Notes: a model not told the origin generated them from the letters alone. Positions 38,600 through 49,405 are shown, numbered from the stretch's first letter. The stretch is 64,000 bases of DNA from Kangiellaceae bacterium (GCA_019090895.1 JAHRVB010000252.1:1-64000), one strand, 5' to 3'. Numbers and translations are program-made.

Positions 38600-41011
38600 C
38601 TATTTTGACTTATTACTTTTACGACGAGGTGCTTTCTTTCGACTATCGGTCTTCTTTGAATTTCCGACTTTTTTACTTTCATTTTTATCTTTACTGCTCT
38701 TTCTAGCCCCCTTGCCTCTGCTTCGTTCTTTCGAGTTTGACTTTTTCTTAGCATTTGCATAGAGCTTATCTCTTTCAGAGTGTTTTTTACCGCGTTTATC
38801 ACTGGTATCAGACTGAATCAACGAAAAATCAATTCGGCGCAAATCAATATCCACGCGAGCCACTTCAATTTCTACCTCGTCTCCAATTGAGAAGCTCTTG
38901 CCTGTCCGCTCTCCCACCATTCGTTGTCTGGCATTATCATAGTGAAAATAATCACTACCTAGCTCAGTCACGTGTACTAAACCTTCAACAAAGACGTCAT
39001 TGAGTCGTACAAACAAACCAAAATTGGTGATGCTACTTACTTCCCCTGAATACTTGAGACCAATATGGGATTGCATGTATTCACATTTCAACCAGTCCAT
39101 GACATCCCGAGTGGCTAAATCAGCATTTCTTTCGGTTATAGAATTTGCTTGACCTATTTCGGATAATTTTTCGACGCTATAGCGCTTTTTAATGGCCTTT
39201 TTGTCAGCAAGTGTTCGCAGTTCATCGTCCGCGACGACTGATTTGATTATTCGATGAACAATTAAATCAGGATAGCGTCTAATGGGAGATGTAAAATGCG
39301 TGTATGCATCAAACGCTAGACCAAAATGACCTTCATTGTTGGGCGAATATTCGGCCTGGCTCATTGAACGCAGAAGCATAATTTGGATATTCTCAGCATC
39401 AGGTCTGTCTTGAATCTGCTCAAGAAATGTTCTAAATACATCAGGGTCAGGCTCGGTTCCCCCAGTAATAAATAATCCTAATTCAGCCAGATACGAGCGA
39501 AGTACTTCAAGCTTCTTTTCTTTAGGACCTAAATGAACGCGATATAGTCCAGGTAACTTTTTCTTAATAAAAAATTGAGCTGCGGCAACATTAGCCAAAA
39601 TCATGCATTCTTCAATTAATTTGTGTGCATCATTCCGAACAACCGGCACTATTTTGTCTATTTTTTTATTGTCATTAAACTTGATTTGAGTTTCTGTTGT
39701 TTCAAATTCAATCGCCCCGCGTAATCGCTTACGTTTAAGTCGAGCCTTATACAGAGCATGAAGATTGCTGATTGGTTTAACTAATGTTTGATATTGCTCA
39801 CATAACGCTTCATCTTTTTCAAGAATCGACCAAACTTTGTTGTAAGTCATTCTTGCTTTTGAATGCATCACCGCTGGATAGAATTTGCTTCGGCCTGGTT
39901 TGCCATCCTTACCTACATTGATTTCGCAAACCATACAAAGTCTATCGACTTCGGGTTTAAGTGAACACAACCCGTTAGACACTTGCTCCGGTAACATCGG
40001 TACGACTGAATTAGGAAAATAAACTGAGTTTCCGCGTTTAACCGCCTCTAGATCAAGCGGACTATCGGGTTTCACATAATGGCTGACATCCGCAATCGCG
40101 ACGTATAATTTCCAGCCACCCAACAACCTTGGTACGCAATATACTGCATCATCAAAATCACGAGCATCTTCACCATCGATGGTAATCAAGGGAAGCTCTC
40201 TGAGGTCGACTCTTCCTTTTAATTCCGATTCCATGACTTCGGTGGGTAATTTCTTTAATTGGTCATGAATATCGCCGTTCCAACTGTTTCGAATACCGTA
40301 TTGAGCAATGGCAATTTCTATTTCCATTCCTGGCGCTAAATAATCACCTAGCACTTCCACGACTCGACCGACCGCTTGTGATTTAAACGTTGGTCGGGTG
40401 CTAAGTTGAATGACAACAACCTGTTCTGCCTTCGCTTTCACTGGGTCATCGGGTGGAATTAAAATATCTTGGGAGATACGTGGGTCTTCGGGCGTTACGA
40501 AGTTAAATCCATTTTCCGTGTGGTACCGTCCAACAATTTGAAAAGCCTGCTCGCCCTCTAGGATCTCGACAATACCCGCTTCTTTTTTGCCATCTCGATG
40601 TTCACCTTTTTCCCGTACCAGAACTTTTTCACCGGGAAAAACTCGCCTCATTTCTCGGGCTGATACAAACCAATCTTTGCCACCACCTTCTGGACTAAAA
40701 AAACCAAAGCCTTCTTTATGCCCAATGATTGTTCCTTTAACCAAGTCCAGTCTATTAATAACACCATAGGCTCGTTTACGATCACAATGAATCTGCCCAT
40801 CTCTTACCATGGCCGATAATCGTCGCTCTAAGCCAACAATTTCAGCGTCATCAAACAGTCCTAGACCGTTTTGGACAGCTTTAAACTTTAGTGGACCACC
40901 TGATTTTTCAAGGAATTCGAGAATGAATTCTCGACTTGGGATAGGGTTTGCATACTTCTCCGACTCTCTCTTGTAGAAGGGATCGTTGGAAGTCTTTGAT
41001 TTTTTGGGCAT
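38600..41011 (-). CDS. rnr: Ribonuclease R
   Basis: An 803-residue 3'-5' exoribonuclease. An N-terminal winged helix and two cold-shock domains are followed by the RNB catalytic domain, with Asp residues in GEDARDFDDAVYC, then an S1 domain (GLKYSGEVSSITNFGLFVRL) and a very lysine/serine-rich tail (residues about 745-803). The tail is longer and more basic than in many relatives. It degrades structured RNA. The rnr-rlmB order is standard. Confidence 0.97.
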   Translation of the reverse strand: MPKKSKTSNDPFYKRESEKYANPIPSREFILEFLEKSGGPLKFKAVQNGLGLFDDAEIVGLERRLSAMVRDGQIHCDRKRAYGVINRLDLVKGTIIGHKEGFGFFSPEGGGKDWFVSAREMRRVFPGEKVLVREKGEHRDGKKEAGIVEILEGEQAFQIVGRYHTENGFNFVTPEDPRISQDILIPPDDPVKAKAEQVVVIQLSTRPTFKSQAVGRVVEVLGDYLAPGMEIEIAIAQYGIRNSWNGDIHDQLKKLPTEVMESELKGRVDLRELPLITIDGEDARDFDDAVYCVPRLLGGWKLYVAIADVSHYVKPDSPLDLEAVKRGNSVYFPNSVVPMLPEQVSNGLCSLKPEVDRLCMVCEINVGKDGKPGRSKFYPAVMHSKARMTYNKVWSILEKDEALCEQYQTLVKPISNLHALYKARLKRKRLRGAIEFETTETQIKFNDNKKIDKIVPVVRNDAHKLIEECMILANVAAAQFFIKKKLPGLYRVHLGPKEKKLEVLRSYLAELGLFITGGTEPDPDVFRTFLEQIQDRPDAENIQIMLLRSMSQAEYSPNNEGHFGLAFDAYTHFTSPIRRYPDLIVHRIIKSVVADDELRTLADKKAIKKRYSVEKLSEIGQANSITERNADLATRDVMDWLKCEYMQSHIGLKYSGEVSSITNFGLFVRLNDVFVEGLVHVTELGSDYFHYDNARQRMVGERTGKSFSIGDEVEIEVARVDIDLRRIDFSLIQSDTSDKRGKKHSERDKLYANAKKKSNSKERSRGKGARKSSKDKNESKKVGNSKKTDSRKKAPRRKSNKSK

Positions 41012-41181
41012 ATTATCCCTGAAGGTAAGTAGTTATAGATGCTCCACGCGGAGGCTCGATGGCGCATTTTAGCTTATTTGTTAGCCGACTACGACCGATA
41101 TCTCGGCATCAGCCGGGTAAGACAAACGAATTCCTGACAGGGAGACAGAACCCTAAAAACAAATTGATTAAAGTCTAGAAG

Positions 41182-41616
41182 TTAGATGTAGATTACGCTT
41201 GCCTCTTTCGCGCTCTCGACGATCCAGTCAATCGCAGTCGCTCGGTTTTTAAAGAGCTCTACATCGACATCCGTTCGGGATAAGGTTAAGCGGTAAAAAT
41301 CAAAAATGGCCTTAGTCATTTCATCGGCATAGACTAAAGCCATTTGATACTGAGTCCCCCGCTTATCAGCCAGCCCAGTCAGGAAATGAAATACAATCTC
41401 AGTCGTACTGATATCAATATCGATCGTTGCATGAGTAAAATCGTAGCAAGCCGACATATTAACCACAAATTCGCGATGCCGAATTACCGTCGACAAACTA
41501 TCAATGATGTCTTTGAGGTAAATTTCCCCATAAAATTGCGTCACCATGATGCCGTGTTTGGCATCAAAGTCGACTGTAAATCCTTGTTTGGTAGCTGCTG
41601 GTTGCTTGTTTAACAT
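41182..41616 (-). CDS. SpoIIAA-like protein, paralogue 1
   Basis: A 144-residue protein when started at ATG 41616 (MLNKQPAAT; weak TGGA site). It shares a layout and motifs with the gene at 42019: MSACYDFTHATIDIDIS, ALVYADE, a YRLTLSRTDVDVELF segment and a final A-x-x-W. The fold resembles the SpoIIAA-like/STAS-type alpha/beta domain, whose bacterial members are small soluble proteins of unclear role. No signal peptide. Confidence 0.65.
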   Translation of the reverse strand: MLNKQPAATKQGFTVDFDAKHGIMVTQFYGEIYLKDIIDSLSTVIRHREFVVNMSACYDFTHATIDIDISTTEIVFHFLTGLADKRGTQYQMALVYADEMTKAIFDFYRLTLSRTDVDVELFKNRATAIDWIVESAKEASVIYI

Positions 41617-41649
41617 AATATTTCCAGACATACCTTTATATAGAGGCAT

Positions 41650-42018
41650 GTCGTTATTCCGTACTCAGGAGGTTTATCTTTTACCGCTTAGTCATTCAAC
41701 GACATTCTATTCATTACAATCAAAATAACAATTAGCGGTCACTATCTGAGCACTTGTTAACATCAACAGTGTTAATATCTCAAATATTGAACAAAAAATC
41801 ACCAACTTTTGAAGGTCGCGTATTCTAGACAAGAAATATAAGGAAAGAAACCGTTTGAGCTTCTCGTTTTGAGATAAAACATGAAAAAAGTAACGGAGGC
41901 TATAGAACTGATTAAATCATCTTAGAATTGACTAAATTTGAACAGAAATTCGATCGACCTAGAAGCAAACCTTTAATAAGAAAGATGATTGGAATAGTTG
42001 GGGATTCAGACTACAAAA
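41650..42018. other. Gene-free spacer between the SpoIIAA-like paralogues
   Basis: About 370 bases with no convincing ORF on either strand; a 14-codon frame beginning ATGAAAAAAGTAACGG near 41881 is too short to credit. Presumed promoter region of the left gene and downstream region of the right one. Confidence 0.4.
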
Positions 42019-42429
42019 TTAATCTTTTGAGTTTAACCAAACCAAGGATTGCTTGGTAGAGCCGAATACTTCTGCATCGACAGAAGTCTTAGAAATCAAT
42101 AACTTATAAACACTAAGCAACGCACTATTGAGGGTTTCATCAGTCACCATGGCTAGTTTGTAATGCGAGCCCCGTTGATGAAGATGTTGTGCGACAAACT
42201 CTGCGTGCTGCTCCAATTCTTTCATATCCATTTCAATAATGGCGCCAGTGAAGTCATAACAGGCATCCATATTTTGTCGAAAGGAGCGATGATCTAATAA
42301 ATCAAGAAATGCAGAATTAGCGAGTTCGAGGGTGACACCACCTAAAAATCGAATAACAGCATAGTCATTTTGACTATCGACTTTAATTTTATAGCGTGTG
42401 CTTGCGACATTTTGACTTGCTAATTTCAT
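42019..42429 (-). CDS. SpoIIAA-like protein, paralogue 2
   Basis: A 136-residue protein (start MKLASQNVAS at 42429; the track's longer start adds 15 unsupported residues). Motifs MDACYDFTGAIIEMD, LAMVTDE, YKLLISKTSVDAEVF and LVWL mirror those of the gene at 41182, so the two are diverged copies. Same alpha/beta, SpoIIAA-like layout. They are separated by about 400 bases and may be regulated apart. Function unknown. Confidence 0.65.
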   Translation of the reverse strand: MKLASQNVASTRYKIKVDSQNDYAVIRFLGGVTLELANSAFLDLLDHRSFRQNMDACYDFTGAIIEMDMKELEQHAEFVAQHLHQRGSHYKLAMVTDETLNSALLSVYKLLISKTSVDAEVFGSTKQSLVWLNSKD

Positions 42430-42595
42430 GAAATAATACAGACCACTCAAATATTGAAAAGACCTCGGAGGCAAAAAGTCTCCAAGGATATCAACTAGTC
42501 TAGTTCATACTTTCCGAAAAGTGCAAAACAAAATCATTTAATTTTTAAGGACTTAAGAAAACAGTCGTTGCTTAGCTATTTAATTCAATGCCCCG

Positions 42596-45019
42596 TTAAA
42601 TTGGCGAACCCGGTGGCATTTTTGGCAATTTAATTAACTGGTCTTTTTTTAGCCATTTGGGTGAAATAGAATTTAACCTCGCTAATTGAAATTGGTAAAA
42701 ATCAAAGAAGCGTGGACTCCTTTTCACTTTCTTTGACAATTTTTCTAATCGTTTCTTTTGTTGAGTTAACCAAGAAAAAGCCGCCGTTTTAACTTGTGAG
42801 GACACTGAAGCGTCGTGTAATAAGTTAAGGTAGTTACTGACCAATAGCTCAATAGAAGCACTTTGATATAACCAATCTTTCGACGAGTTAGCCTCAGTTA
42901 GGACCGCTTTATTTAAAGTACTACCTAGTTCTTGTAGCCCTAAACGAGAGTCATCAAGCGTGTGTTGCTGATATATCCTTGCAAGTCTAGTTGGTTCTAG
43001 TAACAGCGAATAGGTATGCTGAATCGACGCACTAGCAAGTGCATTTTGATCAAGAATTTTTCTAGTTTCACCTTGCAAACTTTCTCTAGAATCAGAGTAG
43101 CCGTAAGCTCTAGGAGAAACTAAAGCAGAGATATTTTTATTGAGCCTTAAAAAATCCGGGTGCAATGTATCCAATAAAGTCGTCAAAGATTTTCTTTGTT
43201 GTTCAGTTGATGCATATTTGAAACTAGGCTCGACATTATTATCCATTTTTATTTTATATTGATAATCAATCCCGCCAATCCATTTCGCGGCAGCGGTTGC
43301 TTGATACCGATGGAAATAATAAACAGGCATCAAAATTTCTTGTAAATCTGAATAGGGTCTACCGGTTTGAAGACTGGCCGAACCAAATTTATCAAGTGCT
43401 AGGGCTCGAACTTTGATCACTCTCGCCAACTCATCAATTGTGTTTTCACCGTTATCCCATAAACTCGCGGCGATTTGAGCGTCTCCGACATTACGAGAGT
43501 CTGGATCAGAAATAAAGAACATCGATTGTTGTTGGTTTCTTTGAATAATATTTGCCAACGATTTAGATTCGTTTTCTTCAGCAAAATATTGATATCCATA
43601 TTCGATAGTTGATTTATCCCATCGCCCGATGTTTTCTGCGTAAGCATTGTCGGCGGTAACTGTATTATTCGATCGATCAATTTCAAATAAAGGGTGGGGA
43701 TAATCCATCACCGAAGCTCGGTTGAAACTACTCGCCGCAAAATTATGAGCTAATCCCAATGTGTGTCCAACTTCGTGTGCCGATAACTGCCTTATACGGG
43801 CCAGTGCTAAATTCATTAATTCCGAATCATTCACATCATCCATTTCTTCAAAACGTGAAAGCATACCTTGAGCAATAAGATAATCTTGCCTAACTCTTAA
43901 TGAACCTAGTGTCACGTGTCCCTTAATGATTTCACCGTTACGAGGATCTGTAACGCCGTATCCATAAGACCAACCGCGAGTCGCTCGATGCACCCATTGG
44001 ATAACATTGTAACGAACATCGAGAGGATCTGCGTCATCGGGCAATATTTTTACCTGAAACGCATTTTTATAGCCAATTGATTCAAACGCCTGATTCCACC
44101 ACATAGCACCTGTTATTAAAGCCGTTTTTACCGGTTCAGGTGCGCCGGGATCGAGATAGTAGACAATGGGTTCAACTGCCTCACTCATCTTAGCGTCAGG
44201 ATTTTTTTTCTCTAGTCGATGACGACCAATAAAACGCTGAGTGATTGGTCGATTAATAGGTTGCGCGTAGTCTTGATAGTCAAATGACCAATAACCACTT
44301 TGGGGATGGAACTGGCGAGGTTTGTAACCCTCTTTCGGTAATCGAATAAAACTGTAGTGCATTCGCAGAGACAATACATTGGGATTAACAGCTGCTTGCT
44401 GTACAAAATTACCTGGCTTATCGCCGGTAAAAGTCACACTTGCTTCTAGTTCAGTATTGTCAGGAAAACTCTTTGTACGTGGTAAGTAAATCGCAGAGCG
44501 TGATTTATCTAATTTATAACTCCCTTGTTTTCTACTCGCCAACTTTCGACTAACACCATGTGAATCTTGTAAAATGAACTCACTCGCATCAACCAATAGC
44601 CAATGTCTATTAGTTTCAACAATCGGAAAAGACCACAAAATGGCGGAAGCAAAGGCTTCTTCTACAGATTGAACTTCTTTTGGATTGTTAGATACTGCTC
44701 TGTAACGAGTATTTTTTTGCGTCAGAAAAACCTTGTTACCCACTCGATTAAATTCGACTAAACGAACTTCACTGAGTTGCCCTCTATCGAGACCAATGTC
44801 GTTAGAACCTAATCCCTGCGGCAGGCTAGATTGGTAGATAAACTCACTTTCCAAATTATTAATCTTTAGATAAAGCTTATCGTTCTGATCGTCGTAGATA
44901 TGGCCAACAAAACCTTCGTGTAACTTATTTTTACTGGTTAGGGATTTTAGATTAACCTCCGCTGCAAAAGCGAAATTAACCGAAATAAGTACAAAAACAG
45001 CGAGGATTATTCGTTTCAT
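42596..45019 (-). CDS. Exported zinc metalloprotease (DUF5117-like)
   Basis: An 807-residue protein with a signal peptide (residues 1-20) and a metzincin-type zinc site HEVGHTLGLAHNF followed by VMDYPHP, which supplies the Met-turn. The large N-terminal region matches the DUF5117 (zinc-dependent metalloprotease) type. Probably periplasmic or secreted. Single transcription unit. Confidence 0.85.
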   Translation of the reverse strand: MKRIILAVFVLISVNFAFAAEVNLKSLTSKNKLHEGFVGHIYDDQNDKLYLKINNLESEFIYQSSLPQGLGSNDIGLDRGQLSEVRLVEFNRVGNKVFLTQKNTRYRAVSNNPKEVQSVEEAFASAILWSFPIVETNRHWLLVDASEFILQDSHGVSRKLASRKQGSYKLDKSRSAIYLPRTKSFPDNTELEASVTFTGDKPGNFVQQAAVNPNVLSLRMHYSFIRLPKEGYKPRQFHPQSGYWSFDYQDYAQPINRPITQRFIGRHRLEKKNPDAKMSEAVEPIVYYLDPGAPEPVKTALITGAMWWNQAFESIGYKNAFQVKILPDDADPLDVRYNVIQWVHRATRGWSYGYGVTDPRNGEIIKGHVTLGSLRVRQDYLIAQGMLSRFEEMDDVNDSELMNLALARIRQLSAHEVGHTLGLAHNFAASSFNRASVMDYPHPLFEIDRSNNTVTADNAYAENIGRWDKSTIEYGYQYFAEENESKSLANIIQRNQQQSMFFISDPDSRNVGDAQIAASLWDNGENTIDELARVIKVRALALDKFGSASLQTGRPYSDLQEILMPVYYFHRYQATAAAKWIGGIDYQYKIKMDNNVEPSFKYASTEQQRKSLTTLLDTLHPDFLRLNKNISALVSPRAYGYSDSRESLQGETRKILDQNALASASIQHTYSLLLEPTRLARIYQQHTLDDSRLGLQELGSTLNKAVLTEANSSKDWLYQSASIELLVSNYLNLLHDASVSSQVKTAAFSWLTQQKKRLEKLSKKVKRSPRFFDFYQFQLARLNSISPKWLKKDQLIKLPKMPPGSPI

Positions 45020-45137
45020 TAGCAGTGATGCCTTTTGAGTCTAAGTCGATTTGAATTTTCAGGCTGATTAAAACAGATATGACGGGGAATAGCCAATAGG
45101 ATATAAAACACTAACAAGTTGTTATCATTCACATCGT

Positions 45138-45716
45138 TCAGTTCGTTTGCCAATCCTTGCGAAGCAATCCATAGTCAAACTGGTCGGTTAACTCGTCACC
45201 GTTAAGATAATGAGATTTAAACTCGGCCTCTCGTTTCATGCCCAGTTTTTCCATGATCTGATAAGAAGGAATATTACGCGGGTCACAACGGGCTACGATT
45301 TTAACGATATCCAATTCTCTAAAAAGCATATCAACCACCGCTGCCGCCGCCTCAGAAATGATGCCTTTGCCTGAATTTTCAGGAGAAAGCCGGTATCCTA
45401 ATTCAATTCGCCTTGTGGCTTCATCGTCTACCCTGAAAACAATATCACCTATCGCTCGATCTTCTGCTGAATAGGTGATGATCAACCCATGCCATTGACC
45501 TTCCACTAGAAACCATGGTTTCGCCATGGATTCCAGCATACGATGAGTCCGCTCATCGCCTTCAGGTGGACGAATATATCGATAAACTTGCTCCTTGAGC
45601 GCATATTGGTTAACAGACTCAAAATCCGATAGTCGACCAGGTCGTAATATAAGATGCTCTGTTGTTATCGGCAAAACTGAGAATCCATTTTGCTTTACTT
45701 CATCCATTTTTTTCAT
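45138..45716 (-). CDS. GNAT-family acetyltransferase, RimJ/RimL type
   Basis: A 192-residue enzyme (ATG at 45716; the track uses a TTG four codons earlier). The acetyl-CoA loop is visible in ELGYRLSPENSGKGIISEAAAAVVDMLF, followed by KIVARCDPRNIPSYQIMEKLGMKREAEF, typical of the RimJ/RimL group that acetylates protein N-termini or small amines. Acceptor unknown. Confidence 0.82.
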   Translation of the reverse strand: MKKMDEVKQNGFSVLPITTEHLILRPGRLSDFESVNQYALKEQVYRYIRPPEGDERTHRMLESMAKPWFLVEGQWHGLIITYSAEDRAIGDIVFRVDDEATRRIELGYRLSPENSGKGIISEAAAAVVDMLFRELDIVKIVARCDPRNIPSYQIMEKLGMKREAEFKSHYLNGDELTDQFDYGLLRKDWQTN

Positions 45717-45745
45717 AACCGTACACAACCCCCTTACAGAACGAC

Positions 45746-48349
45746 TTATTTCTTACTCTCTTTGTTTTTTTGTGATTCCTTCTTTTTCTGTGGCGCGTCG
45801 ATTATTTTTCCAAAATAAAGTGCATTGGCAAATACTCGGCTTGAACCTAACCAAAACGCACGGAAGTTCATATCGTCAGTAAATGCGATTAATTTTCCTT
45901 TGCCTCGCCCCTGTACAAGAATACTCGTTTTATTCGCTAAGTTTTGCTTATTCTCGTTCGACATATAACCCGCATGCAGTGGTTTTTTATTGAATCGAGC
46001 AACTGATACAAAAGACTCCTTAGGCTCAGTAAAACTAAATTGACCGCGCTTAAATATAGCCAGTTGAGAATCGCCTAGTCCGTATGCCAAAGGGTGACTG
46101 AGATCGATCGTTGTTGAAGCGATAGCGCCACCAATGTAGTGCTCCGCGCGATGGTGATCCATTTCCTCATAACGAAGCGATGTATCGGTTTTAGTATCGA
46201 GCTTTTGAATTTTGCTCGATAACCAATCTAGTTTTGCAAGCCACTTGGAAGCGCCCGATTGGGTAATCAGAATTCCGCCTGACTTTACCCATTCGTCAAG
46301 TTTCTTCAGTTTAGACTTATCTAAATTATATCGACCGTCAACCATAATAATATGAGTGTATTTTTCAATGTCAAACCGACTCAATTGTGCAATAGTCATC
46401 ATCGATAACTCTTGGTCAAGTCGCTGGTCTAATAAATGCCATACTTCACCGGCCTGATAACTACTAACACCATCGCCAATTAACATTAAAGGTTTAACTT
46501 GTTTAAGGGGCGGAAAACTCGGGCTGCCTAAATCCGGTCCAGAAACAGCCAATCCAGAACGAATATCGAGCGGGACGATAGATAGTTGATTGAGCTTTTT
46601 CATAAGAAGCTCGTTTAGCTGTTCGAACGGCATTTCTTGATTGCGGATGGGTAATATCAAATCACCTGTTCTTAACGTCTGATTTCCCTTGGAAGTTTCT
46701 ACAACAACTTCCTTGCCCACCAATCGAACTAATAATTTATGTTGTTGCAAAAAACTTAACAAGCTAGCGGAAGAAAAATCGCGCCAGTCAAAAGTCAGTG
46801 CTACTGTTTTATTATCAATTCCTTCGAACATTCCTTGCGTCTTTTTGTTTTTAGCGCCTATTAGTGACTGTGCGAAATCAGAACGCCCTAGAATCTTATA
46901 ATCGATGTCGAATGCTAAGGGCAATGTCCAACTCGATACGTCATAGAATGTGTTGTCTTCGAATTGTTCTCGCTTCTCAAAAATTGCCTCGATAAGACGT
47001 GACTGTTCCTGTCTCATCGGAACGATATAAGATTGACCGACTGAAAAGTTCACATTGTCCACTTCCAGTTCACGATTAAGTGGAAAACTCTCGATTTGGT
47101 GCCCTTCAAGAATTCGATTAAATTCGCGAATTCTATAAGGGTCAGTAGAAGAATAAACCACAGCTCGATTGCGACTGGCTTTTGCCTCTATTTTGGCTCT
47201 TGCATAGAAATTTCTTTGGTAAGCTAATAGTTCTTTTCTATTTTCTTGTACCGCTTTAAGGGTAGAAAAGGATGTCGTTAATTGATTACGAACAGCAAAT
47301 GGAAATGATACGTCGCCATTAACCGACTGTTGAAGATGTCCTCTCGCACTCGCCTGTTCAAACAAGATTCCCACTGATCCGTTAATATCGGGATAAGTAG
47401 AACCTTTTCCGTAATAAAAATCATCAAAGTTTTCTTTGCTGAAATAAAGACTACCGATGTCATCGAGCGCTTTCGCATGATAAGTGGCGATTTTTGCTGT
47501 GAGGTCAAAGTTTTCCTTTGGTGTTAACGGGTTCTGACGAGACTTAACTCCTGGTTGAAAAAAATAAGTACTGTTTGTGCCCATTTCATGAAAATCAGTC
47601 AGCACATTCGGTTTCCACTGATGAAACATTTCCACTCTTCCTCGAGATTCAGGATGCTGCAACAATAACCAATCTCTATTAAGATCAAACCAATAATGAT
47701 TGGTTCTTCCATATGGCCAAGCTTCATTATGTTCTCTCGTCGCAGGATCACTATTAGGGAGGCGACTTCGATAGCCATTGGCCCATTGGGCGAATCGAGC
47801 TAACCCATCAGGATTAAGCATTGGGTCAATAATAATAACTTGACTCTCTAGCTGTGCGACGGTTTCAGGATCTGTCGCGGCCGCAAGATGATACGCCAAC
47901 AAAAGTGATGCATTACTGCCGCTCGCTTCGTTACCGTGAACGCTATATCCCATCCACACTACTGCAGGTCGATCAGTATTTTTTTCCATTTTAAGGTGCT
48001 GTTGCCGAATAGTTTCAAGGTTAGTAATATTTTCTTCGGAAGAAATATACGCAAGAATTAAAGGTCTCTTCTCGTAACTGTGAGCATAAGTTTTAACCTT
48101 AAAGCGCGGTGACAATTCGGCTAAGCGTCGAAAATAACTCTCAATTTGCTCAGGACGTACGTGCCACTCGCCGACTTGGTAACCTAAAAATGCCTGTGGC
48201 GTAGGAATATCCTGTCGATAATTAGTCTTCTCTTCTCCCGCCAGCGGTAGGTAATAACTCAGATCAACGATGCCATCGGACTTCGCGAGCGTGTGATTGA
48301 TGTTAAATAGAGAAAGCAGCACGCATGCCGAGATCAGAAAGTTTTTCAT
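45746..48349 (-). CDS. M14-family zinc carboxypeptidase, exported
   Basis: An 867-residue protein with a signal peptide (start MKNFLISAC at 48349; the track start adds 12 residues). The M14 zinc site appears as SVHGNEASGSNASL, with a later conserved His in DFHEMGTNSTYFF. After the catalytic domain (about residues 40-390) there is a long C-terminal part with a class I glutamine amidotransferase-like fold (PLMLIGDGVSSYQAGEVWHLL..., HIIMVDGRYNL). Periplasmic or secreted. Fourth exported peptidase of the window. Confidence 0.87.
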   Translation of the reverse strand: MKNFLISACVLLSLFNINHTLAKSDGIVDLSYYLPLAGEEKTNYRQDIPTPQAFLGYQVGEWHVRPEQIESYFRRLAELSPRFKVKTYAHSYEKRPLILAYISSEENITNLETIRQQHLKMEKNTDRPAVVWMGYSVHGNEASGSNASLLLAYHLAAATDPETVAQLESQVIIIDPMLNPDGLARFAQWANGYRSRLPNSDPATREHNEAWPYGRTNHYWFDLNRDWLLLQHPESRGRVEMFHQWKPNVLTDFHEMGTNSTYFFQPGVKSRQNPLTPKENFDLTAKIATYHAKALDDIGSLYFSKENFDDFYYGKGSTYPDINGSVGILFEQASARGHLQQSVNGDVSFPFAVRNQLTTSFSTLKAVQENRKELLAYQRNFYARAKIEAKASRNRAVVYSSTDPYRIREFNRILEGHQIESFPLNRELEVDNVNFSVGQSYIVPMRQEQSRLIEAIFEKREQFEDNTFYDVSSWTLPLAFDIDYKILGRSDFAQSLIGAKNKKTQGMFEGIDNKTVALTFDWRDFSSASLLSFLQQHKLLVRLVGKEVVVETSKGNQTLRTGDLILPIRNQEMPFEQLNELLMKKLNQLSIVPLDIRSGLAVSGPDLGSPSFPPLKQVKPLMLIGDGVSSYQAGEVWHLLDQRLDQELSMMTIAQLSRFDIEKYTHIIMVDGRYNLDKSKLKKLDEWVKSGGILITQSGASKWLAKLDWLSSKIQKLDTKTDTSLRYEEMDHHRAEHYIGGAIASTTIDLSHPLAYGLGDSQLAIFKRGQFSFTEPKESFVSVARFNKKPLHAGYMSNENKQNLANKTSILVQGRGKGKLIAFTDDMNFRAFWLGSSRVFANALYFGKIIDAPQKKKESQKNKESKK

Positions 48350-48520
48350 TAATAGATTCCAAGTTGATTTAAGAGTTTTTGCCATTTGGCTTTTACACTA
48401 TAATGGATCATTGTCGGGGCCAATGTCTTTGAATGCCTTAGTAGAATGAGCTGATAGCGCTTTCATATTAATACATTTGACACAAATTATTCCCGTGAAC
48501 GCACAACAGAATAGAAAAAT

Positions 48521-49321
48521 ATGCTAAAGAGATCAATAAGATTAACAAGTATGCAAGGCACAAGATTGTTTCTAATTGTGTTAATGAGTAACTTTATCTG
48601 TTGCTTACCTATTCTGGCAGAACCACTTAAGATAGCGGTAGCGAGTAATTTTCTACAACCGGCGAAAGTGTTGGCCGCAAAGTTCGAGTCTGTTTCTGGC
48701 CACAAAACCCTAATGAGTAGTGGCTCCAGCGGGAAGCTCTTTGTTCAAATTACACGAGGGGCACCTTTTGATATATTTTTATCTGCCGATAGCGAAAAAC
48801 CTGCTAGTTTGTTAAAAAGCGGACTTGCGAAAAAAGGTAGTTTGCAAACTTATGCGATGGGCCGGTTATCTGTTTGGTTTAAACGTTGTGAATATCCGAT
48901 CGAACTCGCAAATCTCAATGATGCATCGATCAATAAGGTCGCTATCGCCAATCCTAAGTTAGCCCCTTATGGAAAAGCATCAAAACAACTTCTACAGAAA
49001 TACGGATTATGGCGACAGATAAGCACCAAATTAGTATTTCCAGAAAATATCTCACAGGTTTCCCAGTTAGCTAGCATGCGGGTGGTCGATGCCGCTATCA
49101 TTGCGACCTCTCAACGATCTGCTTTGCTTGAAAATTTCGCAGAATCTGACCCTAAATCTTGTTTAGTTGAACTGAATCCTGGCGATTACTCCCCTATCAA
49201 ACAACAATTAGTGATCATCAAAAATAGCCAACAACAGGTAATCGCTGAAGAGTTCAGCCAATTTCTTAGAACAAAAAACACTCAAAGTCTTATAAAAAAA
49301 ATGGGATATTCACTCCCTTAG
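48521..49321 (+). CDS. modA: Molybdate ABC transporter substrate-binding protein
   Basis: A 266-residue periplasmic protein with signal peptide ending near ILAEP. ModA motifs VASNFLQPAKVLAAKFE, MSSGSSGKLFVQITRGAPFDIFLSAD and NPKLAPYGKASKQLL are intact. It binds molybdate or tungstate and hands it to ModBC. Unusually, nfuA lies between it and modB. Confidence 0.94.
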   Translation: MLKRSIRLTSMQGTRLFLIVLMSNFICCLPILAEPLKIAVASNFLQPAKVLAAKFESVSGHKTLMSSGSSGKLFVQITRGAPFDIFLSADSEKPASLLKSGLAKKGSLQTYAMGRLSVWFKRCEYPIELANLNDASINKVAIANPKLAPYGKASKQLLQKYGLWRQISTKLVFPENISQVSQLASMRVVDAAIIATSQRSALLENFAESDPKSCLVELNPGDYSPIKQQLVIIKNSQQQVIAEEFSQFLRTKNTQSLIKKMGYSLP

Positions 49322-49405
49322 TCTGGTAAAATATCCAATTACCGGTGAAGAGCTCAATATATGTGAGTTCGAATATTCTCACCCGCTGCTAACTGGATTA
49401 ATACT

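Noticed and set aside
41012-41181. Possible tRNA gene upstream of rnr, as in some relatives
   Set aside because: No cloverleaf or conserved tRNA arms could be found on either strand.
48386-48520. Possible ModE-type operator upstream of modA
   Set aside because: No ATCGCTATATA-like palindrome is present.
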